Of a stretch of DNA of 41,401 nucleotides, positions 1 through 8,545 are shown in pieces. This DNA comes from Promethearchaeati archaeon (GTDB taxonomy: Archaea > Asgardarchaeota > Heimdallarchaeia > JABLTI01): positions 1 through 41,401 of the forward strand of contig JABLTI010000014.1 in NCBI GenBank assembly GCA_013166835.1, in the 5' to 3' direction. Numbering within the stretch: position 1 is the stretch's first letter; each line of letters begins with the position of its first letter. Position numbers and translations under genes: made by a program. The notes beneath the pieces are model-generated. The model was not told the origin of the DNA. It saw nothing but the letters and a program-made list of their open reading frames with translations, and searched no databases.

Positions 1-177
1 AAGGTTTAAATCTTTCGTTTATACCGCTTATCACTATATTTTTCTTAGATATAGAACCAAATTTATAATGTATTTAAATGCTTTTTCAATAGTTTCTGTA
101 TTTTACTCAGAACTTTTAATTGTTGGATTGCGAGTATTTAATGCAAAAAAACATAAGATGCTTCGAGTGGAGAAAGA

Positions 178-504
178 ATGAGTTCCCGACGTGAGAAACA
201 AGCAACTAAAAAGATAGCTCAAGAACGTATTGAAATTCTTTTAACCTTAGCTGATGGAATTTATTCTGAAGACCCAGAGTTAGCACAAAGATACGGAGAT
301 TTAGCAAGAAAAATCGTTATGAAAGCTAGAATTCGTATGCCTGAAAAATGGCGAATTAGATTTTGTAGGAAGTGCAAGAAATATCTGTATCCAGGTATAA
401 CAACTCATGTTCGAATTAAATCAGGTGCTTCTTCTCGAGTAGTTTATTATTGTGATATTTGTAATATAGGGAAAAAATCAAAACAATTCAGTAAATCATC
501 TTAA
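178..504 (+). CDS. rnp4: RNase P protein component 4 (Rpp21/Rpr2 family)
   Basis: Protein subunit of archaeal RNase P, the ribonucleoprotein that removes 5' leaders from pre-tRNAs; in this family it works with the Rpp29 subunit. The 108-residue length is normal. Two N-terminal helices (about residues 5-50) are followed by a zinc ribbon with C63-x2-C66 and C92-x2-C95, spaced as in the family. The basic segment around residues 48-62 suits RNA contact. ATG start with a GGAG-like site just upstream; upstream ATGs at 141 and 158 are out of frame. It heads a run of plus-strand genes that includes other tRNA-related genes (m1A methyltransferase, ProRS). Family identity is confident; operon membership is inferred, since 124 bp separate it from the next gene. 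Confidence 0.93.
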   Translation: MSSRREKQATKKIAQERIEILLTLADGIYSEDPELAQRYGDLARKIVMKARIRMPEKWRIRFCRKCKKYLYPGITTHVRIKSGASSRVVYYCDICNIGKKSKQFSKSS

Positions 505-628
505 TGTAAATTCGTTGCCTTATAATGCAGAAAACCAAAACTACTTATTGTTATATTCAGATATTCCCTTAATTAAAGATGTAATTTCCTTACTAATTAG
601 TTAGATAGAAATTAAATTGGTGTAAATC

Positions 629-1477
629 ATGCATAGTTCTATTGATTGCCGAAAAATTGTTGTTTTAGGCAGTCCGAATGTGGGAAAGACTAGTATCATT
701 CAAAGATACGTTCACAATCAATTCAAGGATAGCTATGCAGCAACCTTAGGATTCAATATTTACACTAGATACATAACTATCGCTGATAAACAAGTGGGGT
801 TATCCATCTGGGATGTTGGGGGGCAAGAAGCATTCAAGAAATTTGCTTTTAGATACTTGATTGAAGCTGATGCAGCGATTTTTGTTTCCGATGTCACCAA
901 ACCAGAAACAATTGATGACCTTGTAGTCTGGAACGAGAAATTGAATGAAATTTTGAATCGTAAAATCCCAAAGATTATCCTCTTTAACAAAATTGATATG
1001 GATTTCGATTTGAATGTAATCTCTGATAGATTAACCCAATCAAAAGCTAGGGCAGAATTTCATGGGATGGTTTTTGCTAGTGCGAAAACAGGTCAGAATG
1101 TTATAGATATATTTTCTATGATTGCTAAAATGTTAACTAGTTGGGATGAAACATTTGGTGTGCCAAAGAAACAAATGATTAACTTTAATGGAGCTTTTGA
1201 GGACAGAAGTTTACCTATTGTTTTCTTTTCCAATGACAGCTGTACTTGGTGTAAGCCAGTTTTAGAGTGTATTAATAGTCTTTCAGCAGAATTTCCTCTT
1301 GACATTAAACAAATTAATGTAGATATAAACAAGGATTTGGCTTCTGAGTATGGAATTCAATCATTGCCAACAACAATCATTGGAAATAAAACTGTTGTTG
1401 GGGATTCAGATGGGAGAATCTTTAGATCCATTATAACCGATGAATTTTTCCGATTATTTGCAGAGAAGATTCAGTAA
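629..1477 (+). CDS. Ras/Rab-like small GTPase fused to a C-terminal thioredoxin-like domain
   Basis: Residues 8-170 form a complete small GTPase: P-loop G14-SPNVGKTS, a switch I Thr near T39, G3 motif WDVGGQE (D62, Q66), G4 NKID (120-123) and G5 SAK (151-153). After a short linker, residues 190-282 read as a thioredoxin/glutaredoxin-like domain, with a redox-type C205-T-W-C208 pair and the usual cis-proline in SLPTT (P247). The whole is one open frame in uniform AT-rich sequence, with no sign of a joined frameshift. Small GTPases are normally about 170-200 residues and end before this point, so the second domain is a true extension. No lipidation motif or membrane segment is visible. Both domain calls are firm; the function, perhaps redox-linked GTPase signalling, is inference. 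Confidence 0.9.
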   Translation: MHSSIDCRKIVVLGSPNVGKTSIIQRYVHNQFKDSYAATLGFNIYTRYITIADKQVGLSIWDVGGQEAFKKFAFRYLIEADAAIFVSDVTKPETIDDLVVWNEKLNEILNRKIPKIILFNKIDMDFDLNVISDRLTQSKARAEFHGMVFASAKTGQNVIDIFSMIAKMLTSWDETFGVPKKQMINFNGAFEDRSLPIVFFSNDSCTWCKPVLECINSLSAEFPLDIKQINVDINKDLASEYGIQSLPTTIIGNKTVVGDSDGRIFRSIITDEFFRLFAEKIQ

Positions 1478-1557
1478 GTCTTATTTTCTATTTTTATTGT
1501 TCGCTCATGAGGAAAGTTTTTTGTAATGGTACACTTTTGAATGATTAACAATACTAC

Positions 1558-2349
1558 TTGGTGAACTCAGAAATGAAAATCAATGAGGGAGACTTCGTTC
1601 TAATCTCAGCTTCCGCAGAGAAAAAATGGTTGGTTAAAATCGAAAAAGATAAAGAATTCCACACTCATAAAGGGTCAATTCTCCTGAAAGATCTTATAGG
1701 TTTAGAATTTGGTTCAAGTATTGTAAATAATAAAGGATCTACTTTTTTTCTTTGGAAACCCATACCAGCTGATTATGTTAATTCCATTTCACATTCAACT
1801 CAAATTATCTATCAAACTGATATAGCACAGATAATTTTTAGTGCAGGTATCTGTAGTGGTAAAAGAGTAATAGAAGCAGGTACGGGTAGTGGTGGTTTAA
1901 CATCTGCATTAGCACGATATGTTAAGCCAGATGGACGAATCTTTTCTTATGATATAAAAGAGGAACATCAAAAAGTTGCTCGAAAAAACATCGAGAAATT
2001 AGAACTCTTGGATTTTGTGGATTTTAAAATTAGAGATGCTGCGAAGGGATTTGATGAAATGGATGTTGATGCAATAATTCTAGATTTACCAACTCCTTGG
2101 GAAATCATCGATTCAGCTAACAAATCATTAATGGGAGGAGGAATCTTACTTGTTTTTGTTCCAACTTATACTCAAGTGGATCAAACAATAGAAAAGATGG
2201 TTAAGAGTAATTTTTATCAAATTGAAGCATTTGAAGTTATTAGAAGAGACTTAACCACAAAAATCGGAGCTATTAGACCTATAACCAGGATGGTTGGATT
2301 TACAGCATTCTTTGTTGTTGGGAGAAAGGGGATTCCCTTGAAGAAATGA
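1558..2349 (+). CDS. trmI: tRNA (adenine-N1-)-methyltransferase, TrmI/Trm61 family
   Basis: SAM-dependent methyltransferase that makes m1A in the T-loop (position 58, and 57 in some archaea) of tRNA. An N-terminal beta domain (about 1-75) precedes a Rossmann core. That core has the SAM loop E106-AGTGSGG, the acidic D132 at the end of beta 2, and the family motif D176-LPTPWE in the catalytic region. The segment TQIIYQTDIA before the core is also typical. The 263-residue length is normal. The start is uncertain: TTG at 1558, GTG at 1561 and ATG at 1573 are in frame and none has a clear ribosome-binding site. It lies between the GTPase-thioredoxin gene and ProRS on the same strand. Confidence 0.93.
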   Translation: MVNSEMKINEGDFVLISASAEKKWLVKIEKDKEFHTHKGSILLKDLIGLEFGSSIVNNKGSTFFLWKPIPADYVNSISHSTQIIYQTDIAQIIFSAGICSGKRVIEAGTGSGGLTSALARYVKPDGRIFSYDIKEEHQKVARKNIEKLELLDFVDFKIRDAAKGFDEMDVDAIILDLPTPWEIIDSANKSLMGGGILLVFVPTYTQVDQTIEKMVKSNFYQIEAFEVIRRDLTTKIGAIRPITRMVGFTAFFVVGRKGIPLKK

Positions 2350-2455
2350 GTTTCAAATCTGTCCGTAAAATAAAGAATTTTCTCTGCATTCATCTTCAAA
2401 ATAAACGAAAAGATTAAAGTAATTCCCTTTTCAAATTGCAATTGGTTATAGACAG

Positions 2456-3886
2456 ATGAAGTTGCCTGACAAAGAAAAAGAATTTCTGCAATGGTATACC
2501 GCTGTAATAGAATACGCAAACATTGTTGATAAGCGATCTCCCGTGAAGGGATCGAATGTTATTATGCCTTATGGGTATTCGATCTGGGAATCCATTGTAG
2601 CAAAATTAGATGGAGAATTAAAAGCCACCGGACATAAGAATGCTTATTTTCCATTATTCATTCCTGAAGATTATCTCGAGAAAGAAGCAGAGCATTTTGA
2701 AGGATTTATTCCTGAAGTTGCTTGGGTAACTAGAGCCGGAGATAGAGAATTAGACAGAAAACTAGCTCTTCGTCCAACTTCTGAAACAATTATGTATGAA
2801 ATGTTTAGACTGTGGATTAGAAGCCATGGAGATTTACCTTTAAAAATAAATCAATGGTGTAATATCATTCGATTTGATACTAAAGAAACAAAACCGTTAC
2901 TTCGAGATCGTGAATTTCTGTGGTCAGAAGGTCATACCTGCCATTCAACTGCAAAAGAAGCAGAAGAACAAGTTAGGGAATCCATGGAACTCTATGAAGC
3001 AGTATATAGAGAAAGCTGTATGTCATATTTGATTGTAAGAAGACCAAAATATGATACATTTGCAGGAGCAATCTATTCAATTGCATATGACTGCCCATTA
3101 CCAGATGGTCGAACATTACAAATCGGTACCACTCATAATCTTGGGCAAGGATTTAGTAAAGCCTTTAACATCACATTCCAAGACAAAGATAAGAAAAACA
3201 AAAATGTCTATCAAACTTGTTATGGATTATCTACAAGATTAATTGCGGCAATCGTTGGAATGCATGGTGATGAGAAGGGATTAATTATTCCTCCTTACAT
3301 CGCTCCAATTCAAATTGTGATTGTTCCAATTTATCAGAAAGAACAAAGAGAAGAAGTCATCAAAGCCAGCGAGAAAATGCTTAAGAAATTACTGAAAGCT
3401 GGTTTAAAAGTTGAATTAGATAAAAGGGAAGGATACACTCCTGGTTGGAAATTCAATGAATGGGAAGTTCGAGGAGTACCTATCAGGTTAGAACTCGGAC
3501 CTCGAGATATTGAAAACGACCAAGTCGTTCTTGTCCGAAGAGATACTGGTGAAAAAATATCTGTTCCTATGAAAGATACCGCGAAAAAAGCTGAGAAAAT
3601 CTTAGAGGAAATTCATGACTTCCTACAAAAACGTGCTGATAAACTCCTAGAGGATAGTATAAGTCATCCAAAAGATTACAAAGAACTTGTAAATATTCAG
3701 AAAACAAAACGTGGCTTCAGCAGAGTTAATTGGTGTGGAGACGAAGCTTGTGCAGAGAAAGTAAAAGATGATACAGGTGCAGATGTAAGGGGAACTCGAG
3801 AAGATAAAAAAGAAAAACCAGATGGCGTCTGCATTATTTGTGGAACTAAAGCAAAAGAAGTAGTTTACATAGCTTCCGCTTATTAG
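2456..3886 (+). CDS. proS: Prolyl-tRNA synthetase, archaeal/eukaryotic type
   Basis: Class II aminoacyl-tRNA synthetase that charges tRNA-Pro. Its 476 residues match the short archaeal/eukaryotic form, which lacks the bacterial editing insertion. Class II motif 2 is visible around REFLWSEGHTCH, preceded by LRPTSETIMYEMF, and motif 3 lies around GLSTRLIAAIVGMHGD. The anticodon-binding domain starts near IAPIQIVIVPIY. The C-terminal zinc-binding domain carries C427, C432, C459 and C462 and ends in a tyrosine, as is usual for this type. ATG start at 2456. A proline tRNA, tRNA-Pro(CGG), lies elsewhere in the window near 33.0 kb. No odd residues were noticed. Confidence 0.97.
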   Translation: MKLPDKEKEFLQWYTAVIEYANIVDKRSPVKGSNVIMPYGYSIWESIVAKLDGELKATGHKNAYFPLFIPEDYLEKEAEHFEGFIPEVAWVTRAGDRELDRKLALRPTSETIMYEMFRLWIRSHGDLPLKINQWCNIIRFDTKETKPLLRDREFLWSEGHTCHSTAKEAEEQVRESMELYEAVYRESCMSYLIVRRPKYDTFAGAIYSIAYDCPLPDGRTLQIGTTHNLGQGFSKAFNITFQDKDKKNKNVYQTCYGLSTRLIAAIVGMHGDEKGLIIPPYIAPIQIVIVPIYQKEQREEVIKASEKMLKKLLKAGLKVELDKREGYTPGWKFNEWEVRGVPIRLELGPRDIENDQVVLVRRDTGEKISVPMKDTAKKAEKILEEIHDFLQKRADKLLEDSISHPKDYKELVNIQKTKRGFSRVNWCGDEACAEKVKDDTGADVRGTREDKKEKPDGVCIICGTKAKEVVYIASAY

Positions 3887-3986
3887 AACTACTTTTTTCT
3901 TCAACTTTTCTCAAATAGTAAGGTATAATAAGATTTAGCGCACAAATTAGCATAGTTAAGCATTTTTCTGAAGGATAGAATCGAAA

Positions 3987-4400
3987 ATGACTCATGATCC
4001 CGAATTACAAAAGAAGATATACCAAATTCTCCGAGAAATTGGAGAATATACAGATTTAGATGCTCTAGCAGTGATAAATCGTGAAGGGATGAAAATATCT
4101 TTCTTTGCAAAGAAAGGAATAGATCCTGATTTGCTCTCAGCAATTTCAGCAGCGATTCTTTCTACAGGAGAAAAAGCTGTTTCATATAATGATCATGGGG
4201 GATTATTAGAAGTATTAGTAAGAGGAGAAAAAGGCTACACTATTCTTTCAAATGCTGGTGAGTATATTCTTATTGGAACCTCGTTAGAACTTAATTCCAT
4301 GGGTTTGACAATAAGAGTACTAAGAAAGTATGCAAGCAAATTACACGATATTATCAGTGGAGACGTCCCTGACGAAATTGGTCCTATTAGTTTGGATTAG
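3987..4400 (+). CDS. Roadblock/LC7 domain protein
   Basis: Single-domain roadblock protein of 137 residues, a family that in bacteria (MglB) and eukaryotes (dynein LC7, Ragulator subunits) binds and regulates small GTPases. The fold is recognisable: an N-terminal helix, then strands DALAVINREGMKISFF, a long helix (about 47-62, AISAAILSTGEKAV), and strands LLEVLVRGEKGYTILS and YILIGTSL before the final helix. The gene lies 23 bp upstream of a longin-like protein on the same strand, so the two were probably transcribed together and may form a roadblock/longin assembly. No GTPase gene is directly adjacent; the nearest is at 629-1477. The domain call is firm; the partner is unknown. Confidence 0.85.
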   Translation: MTHDPELQKKIYQILREIGEYTDLDALAVINREGMKISFFAKKGIDPDLLSAISAAILSTGEKAVSYNDHGGLLEVLVRGEKGYTILSNAGEYILIGTSLELNSMGLTIRVLRKYASKLHDIISGDVPDEIGPISLD

Positions 4401-4423
4401 AAAATAAGGAAACGGGTTAACTC

Positions 4424-5698
4424 ATGACAATTCCCTTCGAACTTCAAATGATTCATAAACAATCTGGTGTTCAGTTGTTTTCACATAGGTTTCGAGAGGA
4501 TATCAAACTTGATCCAACACTGATTTCTGGTTTTATCTCTGCAGTCATTCATTTTACAGAGGAATTGAAACCCTCTGAAGGAAAAGAGATGCTTAAATTC
4601 ATTGATCGGGGGGATTTTGTTTTACAAGTGGAACCCGGTGGTCTTGTAATTGGACTTTTGATTTTGAGCAGTAAAGATAACTCTTTCAAAGAAAAACTAA
4701 AGATACTTGTTACTGAATTTGAAAGGAAATATCATAAAGAAATCCTGAATTGGTCTGGATTTTCGTCTTGTTTTACTGACTTCGAGGAAGATGTTGTTCA
4801 ATTAATCTCTAGCAAACCCTTAAGTCCATATCATATTCCTAAATTGGTGAATTCTGATCGAGCCCCTAGTAAAATTGATGATATCAAATGGGCTATTATT
4901 ACTAAAATAGATGGTCAGAATGATATCAATGCTATAAGTGAAGAATTGGATATTAGTGTAGAAGTTGTCCAAGGTATAATTGCTTATTTTGAAGAATCCG
5001 GATTAGTGAAAACACACTTCGAATTAACTAATGATAGTGTTATAGAAATAGCTAAAAAAGGATTGAATGCTTTAGAAGTTGGTTCTGAAGATTATAGGGA
5101 ATTAGTCAGTGAAATTGGTGAAGTGGGATTAAAAGTTCTCTCTGTAATTGGAACAGAACGACCACTTGTTGATATAAGATCTGATGTAGGAATTCACAAT
5201 GATGAAATTATCGTGTTAATTGAAAAACTCGTTTCATCACGTTATATAGAAATCTTACCCAAGTGGAAAGTTGTTTTAGATAAGAAAGCATTTCATTTTA
5301 CACGTTCTTTAGAGTTCATTGATGACTTATTCCAGCTAATTTATGATGAATCCGATAATTGGTTGGATAACAGAGAACTTGAAAGAATGAAAGGAAACAC
5401 ATTTGGATTATTAATCATTAAAGACGAAGGTTTAGCTAAGATGGTTAGTGATCATGATGAGTATTTTGTTGACAGAAATAATCTAAAGAAATTATTAACT
5501 CAAATGGGTAGTCTCGAAGCAGTGATTATTCGCTTGGAAGGATTATTTAAAACTATGCAATCAAATATCGAAAAAGAAATTGGATCCAATCTTACCAAAG
5601 ATATTCTCTGTAAAGTACACAAGCGTTTAGAAGACGATTATTCTGAACTTATCGAACAACAAGCAGAACTTGAAGATATGCTAAATTGGTTACGATGA
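4424..5698 (+). CDS. Longin-like domain protein with winged-helix region
   Basis: No named family is recognised for the 424-residue whole. Residues 1-110 look like a longin-type domain: an opening strand, MIHKQSGVQLFSHRF, the helix around DPTLISGFISAVIHFTEEL, then strands DFVLQVEPGG and LVIGLLILSSKD and a long amphipathic helix (EKLKILVTEFERKY). Residues 150-205 resemble a winged helix (DINAISEELDISVEVVQGI), and a second helix-turn-helix-like unit may follow near 225-275. The last 120 residues are helical and acidic. The gene follows a roadblock gene by 23 bp. Roadblock and longin folds are related and pair in eukaryotic GTPase regulators (known), so this pair may be a GTPase-linked complex (inference). 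Confidence 0.6.
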   Translation: MTIPFELQMIHKQSGVQLFSHRFREDIKLDPTLISGFISAVIHFTEELKPSEGKEMLKFIDRGDFVLQVEPGGLVIGLLILSSKDNSFKEKLKILVTEFERKYHKEILNWSGFSSCFTDFEEDVVQLISSKPLSPYHIPKLVNSDRAPSKIDDIKWAIITKIDGQNDINAISEELDISVEVVQGIIAYFEESGLVKTHFELTNDSVIEIAKKGLNALEVGSEDYRELVSEIGEVGLKVLSVIGTERPLVDIRSDVGIHNDEIIVLIEKLVSSRYIEILPKWKVVLDKKAFHFTRSLEFIDDLFQLIYDESDNWLDNRELERMKGNTFGLLIIKDEGLAKMVSDHDEYFVDRNNLKKLLTQMGSLEAVIIRLEGLFKTMQSNIEKEIGSNLTKDILCKVHKRLEDDYSELIEQQAELEDMLNWLR

Positions 5699-5707
5699 GA
5701 AAATAAA

Positions 5708-5738
5708 AGAGAAATGGTTGTTTTTTCAACATTTCTCT
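5708..5738. terminator. Hairpin between convergent genes
   Basis: AGAGAAATGGTTG (5708-5720) is complementary to CAACATTTCTCT (5727-5738) with one bulged base and a T6 loop. It sits between the ends of two converging genes and touches the stop codon of the aminotransferase. On the minus strand it is followed by a T-rich stretch. It could end transcription from both sides. Confidence 0.5.
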
Positions 5739-6954
5739 AAGCGGTTTTTATGAATCTCTCTAAGCGATTCATGGCTTCATCAATCATTTCTTCTTGTGAT
5801 AAGAATACAAGACGGAAATGATTTTTCCCAAATTCTTTACCAAATCCACTTCCAAATACGGAAACTACTCCTTCATCTTTGAGGAAACTTAAAATGAAAT
5901 CTTTATCAGTTTTATATTTACCAAGCTTATCTATATGTGGAAAGATATAGAACGCTGCTTCTGGTTTTTCCGTAGAAATACCATCAATTTCATTCAATCG
6001 TTTATAGATTAAATCTCTTCTCTTTCTTAGTTTTGCAACTGTATCCTTTATATGATCTTGTGGACCCTTTAAGGCTTCAACGCAACCATATTGAGCTGGT
6101 GTGTTTACACACAATCTTAACCTACCCAATTTTATGATTCCATCATAAACATCTCTAATTTTATCCTCTGGATCCTGGAGATACACATAACCAATCCGCC
6201 ATCCTGGCATTAAGTAAACCTTGGAAAAGCCATTCATCATGAATAAGGGAACATCTTTTGCCACTGAGGGCATACCTATGAATTTTTGATCCATTGTAAG
6301 TCGATCATAAATCTCATCAGCAATGATAGGTATATCGTGCTCTCCAGCAATATCAGCAATTGCTTTCAATTCTTTTTCCCGATACACTGCTCCGGTTGGG
6401 TTATTTGGATTAATTATCAAAATTGCTTTTGTTTTCTCATTCACTTTTTTCCTTATATCTTCAGTGTCAGGCTGCCAATTATCATCACTAATAGTTCTAT
6501 ATGTGACTGCTTGAGCATCATAGAACTTTGGATAGGCTGAGTAGGATGGATAGGCAGGTCCTGGTATAAGGATCTCATCACCAGGTGTCAATAATGATCC
6601 GAGTAAAAACATAATGCCTTCAGAAATTCCAGCGGTAACATGAATATCCTCAATAGGAAGATCTTTGGCCCCATTAATTTTCATTTCTTTTTCTGCAATA
6701 GCCTCTCTTAGCGGGACGATGCCTTGAGATTCCGAATAAAAACTCTTGTTCTCATTTGCTGCTTTAATAAACGCTTCAACAATATTTGGAGGAGTTTCAA
6801 AATCGTATTTATTGGGATCCCCAATATTTAACCAAATAAGATCTTTCCCTTGAGCAACTAATTTTCTTGCTTCGGCACTAACATCTCTTATAGCATATTC
6901 TAAAGATTGAACTCGAGCTGCTTGCTTCACTTTAATTAACTCCAATTTTTGCAT
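5737..6954 (-). CDS. PLP-dependent aminotransferase, class I/II (alanine/aspartate aminotransferase-like)
   Basis: Fold type I aminotransferase of 405 residues. Visible landmarks are the N-terminal GDP motif (WLNIGDPNKYDF), NPNNPTG (182-188), the PLP-ring Asp in IADEIYDRL (D213), the Schiff-base lysine in NGFSK (K245) and GWRIGY with a phosphate-binding Arg (R253). The sequence resembles the archaeal/bacterial AlaA- or AspC-like group, so transfer between alanine or aspartate and 2-oxoglutarate is the best guess; the exact substrate cannot be read from sequence. ATG start. It stands alone on this strand, divergent from the ATPase subunit gene and convergent with the longin gene. Confidence 0.92.
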   Translation of the reverse strand: MQKLELIKVKQAARVQSLEYAIRDVSAEARKLVAQGKDLIWLNIGDPNKYDFETPPNIVEAFIKAANENKSFYSESQGIVPLREAIAEKEMKINGAKDLPIEDIHVTAGISEGIMFLLGSLLTPGDEILIPGPAYPSYSAYPKFYDAQAVTYRTISDDNWQPDTEDIRKKVNEKTKAILIINPNNPTGAVYREKELKAIADIAGEHDIPIIADEIYDRLTMDQKFIGMPSVAKDVPLFMMNGFSKVYLMPGWRIGYVYLQDPEDKIRDVYDGIIKLGRLRLCVNTPAQYGCVEALKGPQDHIKDTVAKLRKRRDLIYKRLNEIDGISTEKPEAAFYIFPHIDKLGKYKTDKDFILSFLKDEGVVSVFGSGFGKEFGKNHFRLVFLSQEEMIDEAMNRLERFIKTA

Positions 6955-7190
6955 GCAATGATTATGTTTGACTTATTTAATAGAACGAGAAAGCTTAATT
7001 TTCATCAAATATAAATTATATGTTTAATTGTACCTTGTACTGATTTCTGAAATAACAACTATTAATTTGCATTATTCTTATGTAGAGTAAAAACTAATTT
7101 TATCGGCAATTTGAGGTGATTGTCAAAATATTTTTAATTAGGTGAGAGGTTTTTGATTCAGCTTGCTCAAAAAAGTAGGTGGGAATTAGA

Positions 7191-7817
7191 TTGTCAGCTG
7201 AAGAAGAACGAATCAAGCAAATGATAGATGACATTTTAAAGAATGCAAAAATTGAAGCAGATAAGATCCTAAAGGATGCCAATGAACAAACTAAAGAGAT
7301 TCTACAAAGAGGTCAAGATGCTGCTGAAAAAGAGAAGAATAGTATTCTCGAAACTGAATTAAAAAAAGTTACTGAAATTGAAAAACAGCAAATTGCATCT
7401 ATAAATTTGCAAGCAAGAAGGGAGATTTTACAAAAGAAAGAAGAGGAAATTAAAATAGCATTCGATTTAGCTGAAACAGAATTGAAAAACTTCCCCAAAA
7501 AAGCAGCTTATGCAAAAGTGCTTGAAGCTCTCATAATTGAAGGAGGTATAGCACTTGATGGGGGTGTAATTTCCATCAAAACAAGGAAGGGCGATGCAAC
7601 CAAAATCAAGGATTTAACAAGCATTGCTAAAGCTATTACTAAAGCTTGTGGGAATAAATGCACTCTTAAAATTTCAAAAGAAACTATTGATGCAATGGGT
7701 GGAGTAATCCTTCAAACTGAAGATGAAACAATAACCATTGATAATACTTTTGAAGCACGATTAGAACAAAAATATCGACTAATTCGCACAGAAGTTGCTA
7801 ATACATTATTTGGATAA
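7191..7817 (+). CDS. atpE: V/A-type ATP synthase subunit E
   Basis: Peripheral-stalk subunit of the archaeal A-type (V-type-like) ATP synthase, which tethers the catalytic head to the membrane sector. About 110 residues of charged, Ala/Glu/Lys-rich helix (coiled coil with subunit H in the family) precede a globular C-terminal domain. That domain has the family signature, GGVILQTEDETITIDNTFEA followed by RLEQKYRLIR. I chose the TTG at 7191 because AGGTGGG lies 7 bases upstream; a GTG at 7179 would add four residues and overlap that site. No other atp gene is in the window, although archaeal atp genes usually form one operon. It may be a relocated single copy or a second copy. Confidence 0.9.
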   Translation: MSAEEERIKQMIDDILKNAKIEADKILKDANEQTKEILQRGQDAAEKEKNSILETELKKVTEIEKQQIASINLQARREILQKKEEEIKIAFDLAETELKNFPKKAAYAKVLEALIIEGGIALDGGVISIKTRKGDATKIKDLTSIAKAITKACGNKCTLKISKETIDAMGGVILQTEDETITIDNTFEARLEQKYRLIRTEVANTLFG

Positions 7818-7868
7818 TTAAAGCAAGATACCGATTAACAAAATTTCATTATGAAGAAATGTTTTAAA

Positions 7869-7898
7869 AGGCAATTAACTAAAAAAGAATTATTGCCT
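7869..7898. repeat. Perfect inverted repeat after the ATPase subunit gene
   Basis: AGGCAAT (7869-7875) and ATTGCCT (7892-7898) form a perfect 7-bp stem around 16 bases. It lies 28 bp before the start of the secreted-protein gene and about 50 bp after the atpE stop. No T-run follows, so an operator for the downstream gene is as likely as a terminator. Confidence 0.4.
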
Positions 7899-7926
7899 CT
7901 ATCAACAAATATTGGTGTAACCTCCA

Positions 7927-8523
7927 ATGAAAAGAAAGATACTACTACCGATTGCCATGCTCGCTGTTATGCTTACAACAGCTTTTGTAATTCAACCAGA
8001 AATTGCTAAAGTGTCAGCGAATTTAGGGGATATCCTAATCTATAACAGACTTCTCCCTGTAGGAGACGTTTACCGTTATGATACAATTATATTTGGAGTA
8101 ACATTACATAATAATTCAACTACAAACTACTACTTGTCGCAAATCAGAGCTAATTTCTATGCCTCAGATAGTAGATCCAATGTAACGCATTATTATGAGT
8201 ACCTCTTTCAACACGACGTTACTCGAGATGAACTTCCCCCGCAACTAGCTCGAACAATCTCTTTTCAAGCAACAATTGAGGAAGAGCTAAGGGTTCAAGA
8301 TAACTATACTGTAATGTTAATGGTTAGTTTTTATGAAGAAGGTCATGAAGAAGGCCCCTTTACAAGACAAGTTGGAGAAAACGCTACAATCAATATCAAA
8401 ATTCATCGTATTAATGCACCGGATTATATCTGGATTGTATTAGTGTTATTATCATTAGGAATTCTATCATTCGTTGTAGTAGGTTTGGTTGGCTGGATTA
8501 AGGAAAGAAGAAGTAAGCAGTAA
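7927..8523 (+). CDS. Secreted, C-terminally membrane-anchored beta-rich protein
   Basis: No family recognised. Residues 1-31 form a clear signal peptide (basic MKRK, hydrophobic LLPIAMLAVMLTTAFVI, then a polar Ala-rich end). Residues 35-160 alternate like an immunoglobulin-type beta domain (IIFGVTLHNNSTTNYYLSQI and later strands). Residues 168-190 form one transmembrane helix followed by a basic tail (IKERRSKQ), giving an outside-facing domain anchored by its C-terminus. Four N-x-S/T sequons (N63, N85, N126, N152) would suit archaeal N-glycosylation. ATG start behind a weak leader. It may share transcription with atpE, 109 bp upstream, but an inverted repeat lies between. Topology is confident; function is unknown. 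Confidence 0.75.
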   Translation: MKRKILLPIAMLAVMLTTAFVIQPEIAKVSANLGDILIYNRLLPVGDVYRYDTIIFGVTLHNNSTTNYYLSQIRANFYASDSRSNVTHYYEYLFQHDVTRDELPPQLARTISFQATIEEELRVQDNYTVMLMVSFYEEGHEEGPFTRQVGENATINIKIHRINAPDYIWIVLVLLSLGILSFVVVGLVGWIKERRSKQ

Positions 8524-8545
8524 ATTATTATTTGAATTTCATATT

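Noticed and set aside
1130..1200. The idea that the GTPase-thioredoxin gene is two genes joined by an error.
   Set aside because: The frame runs through without a nearby start with a ribosome-binding site for the second half, and the linker has ordinary composition.
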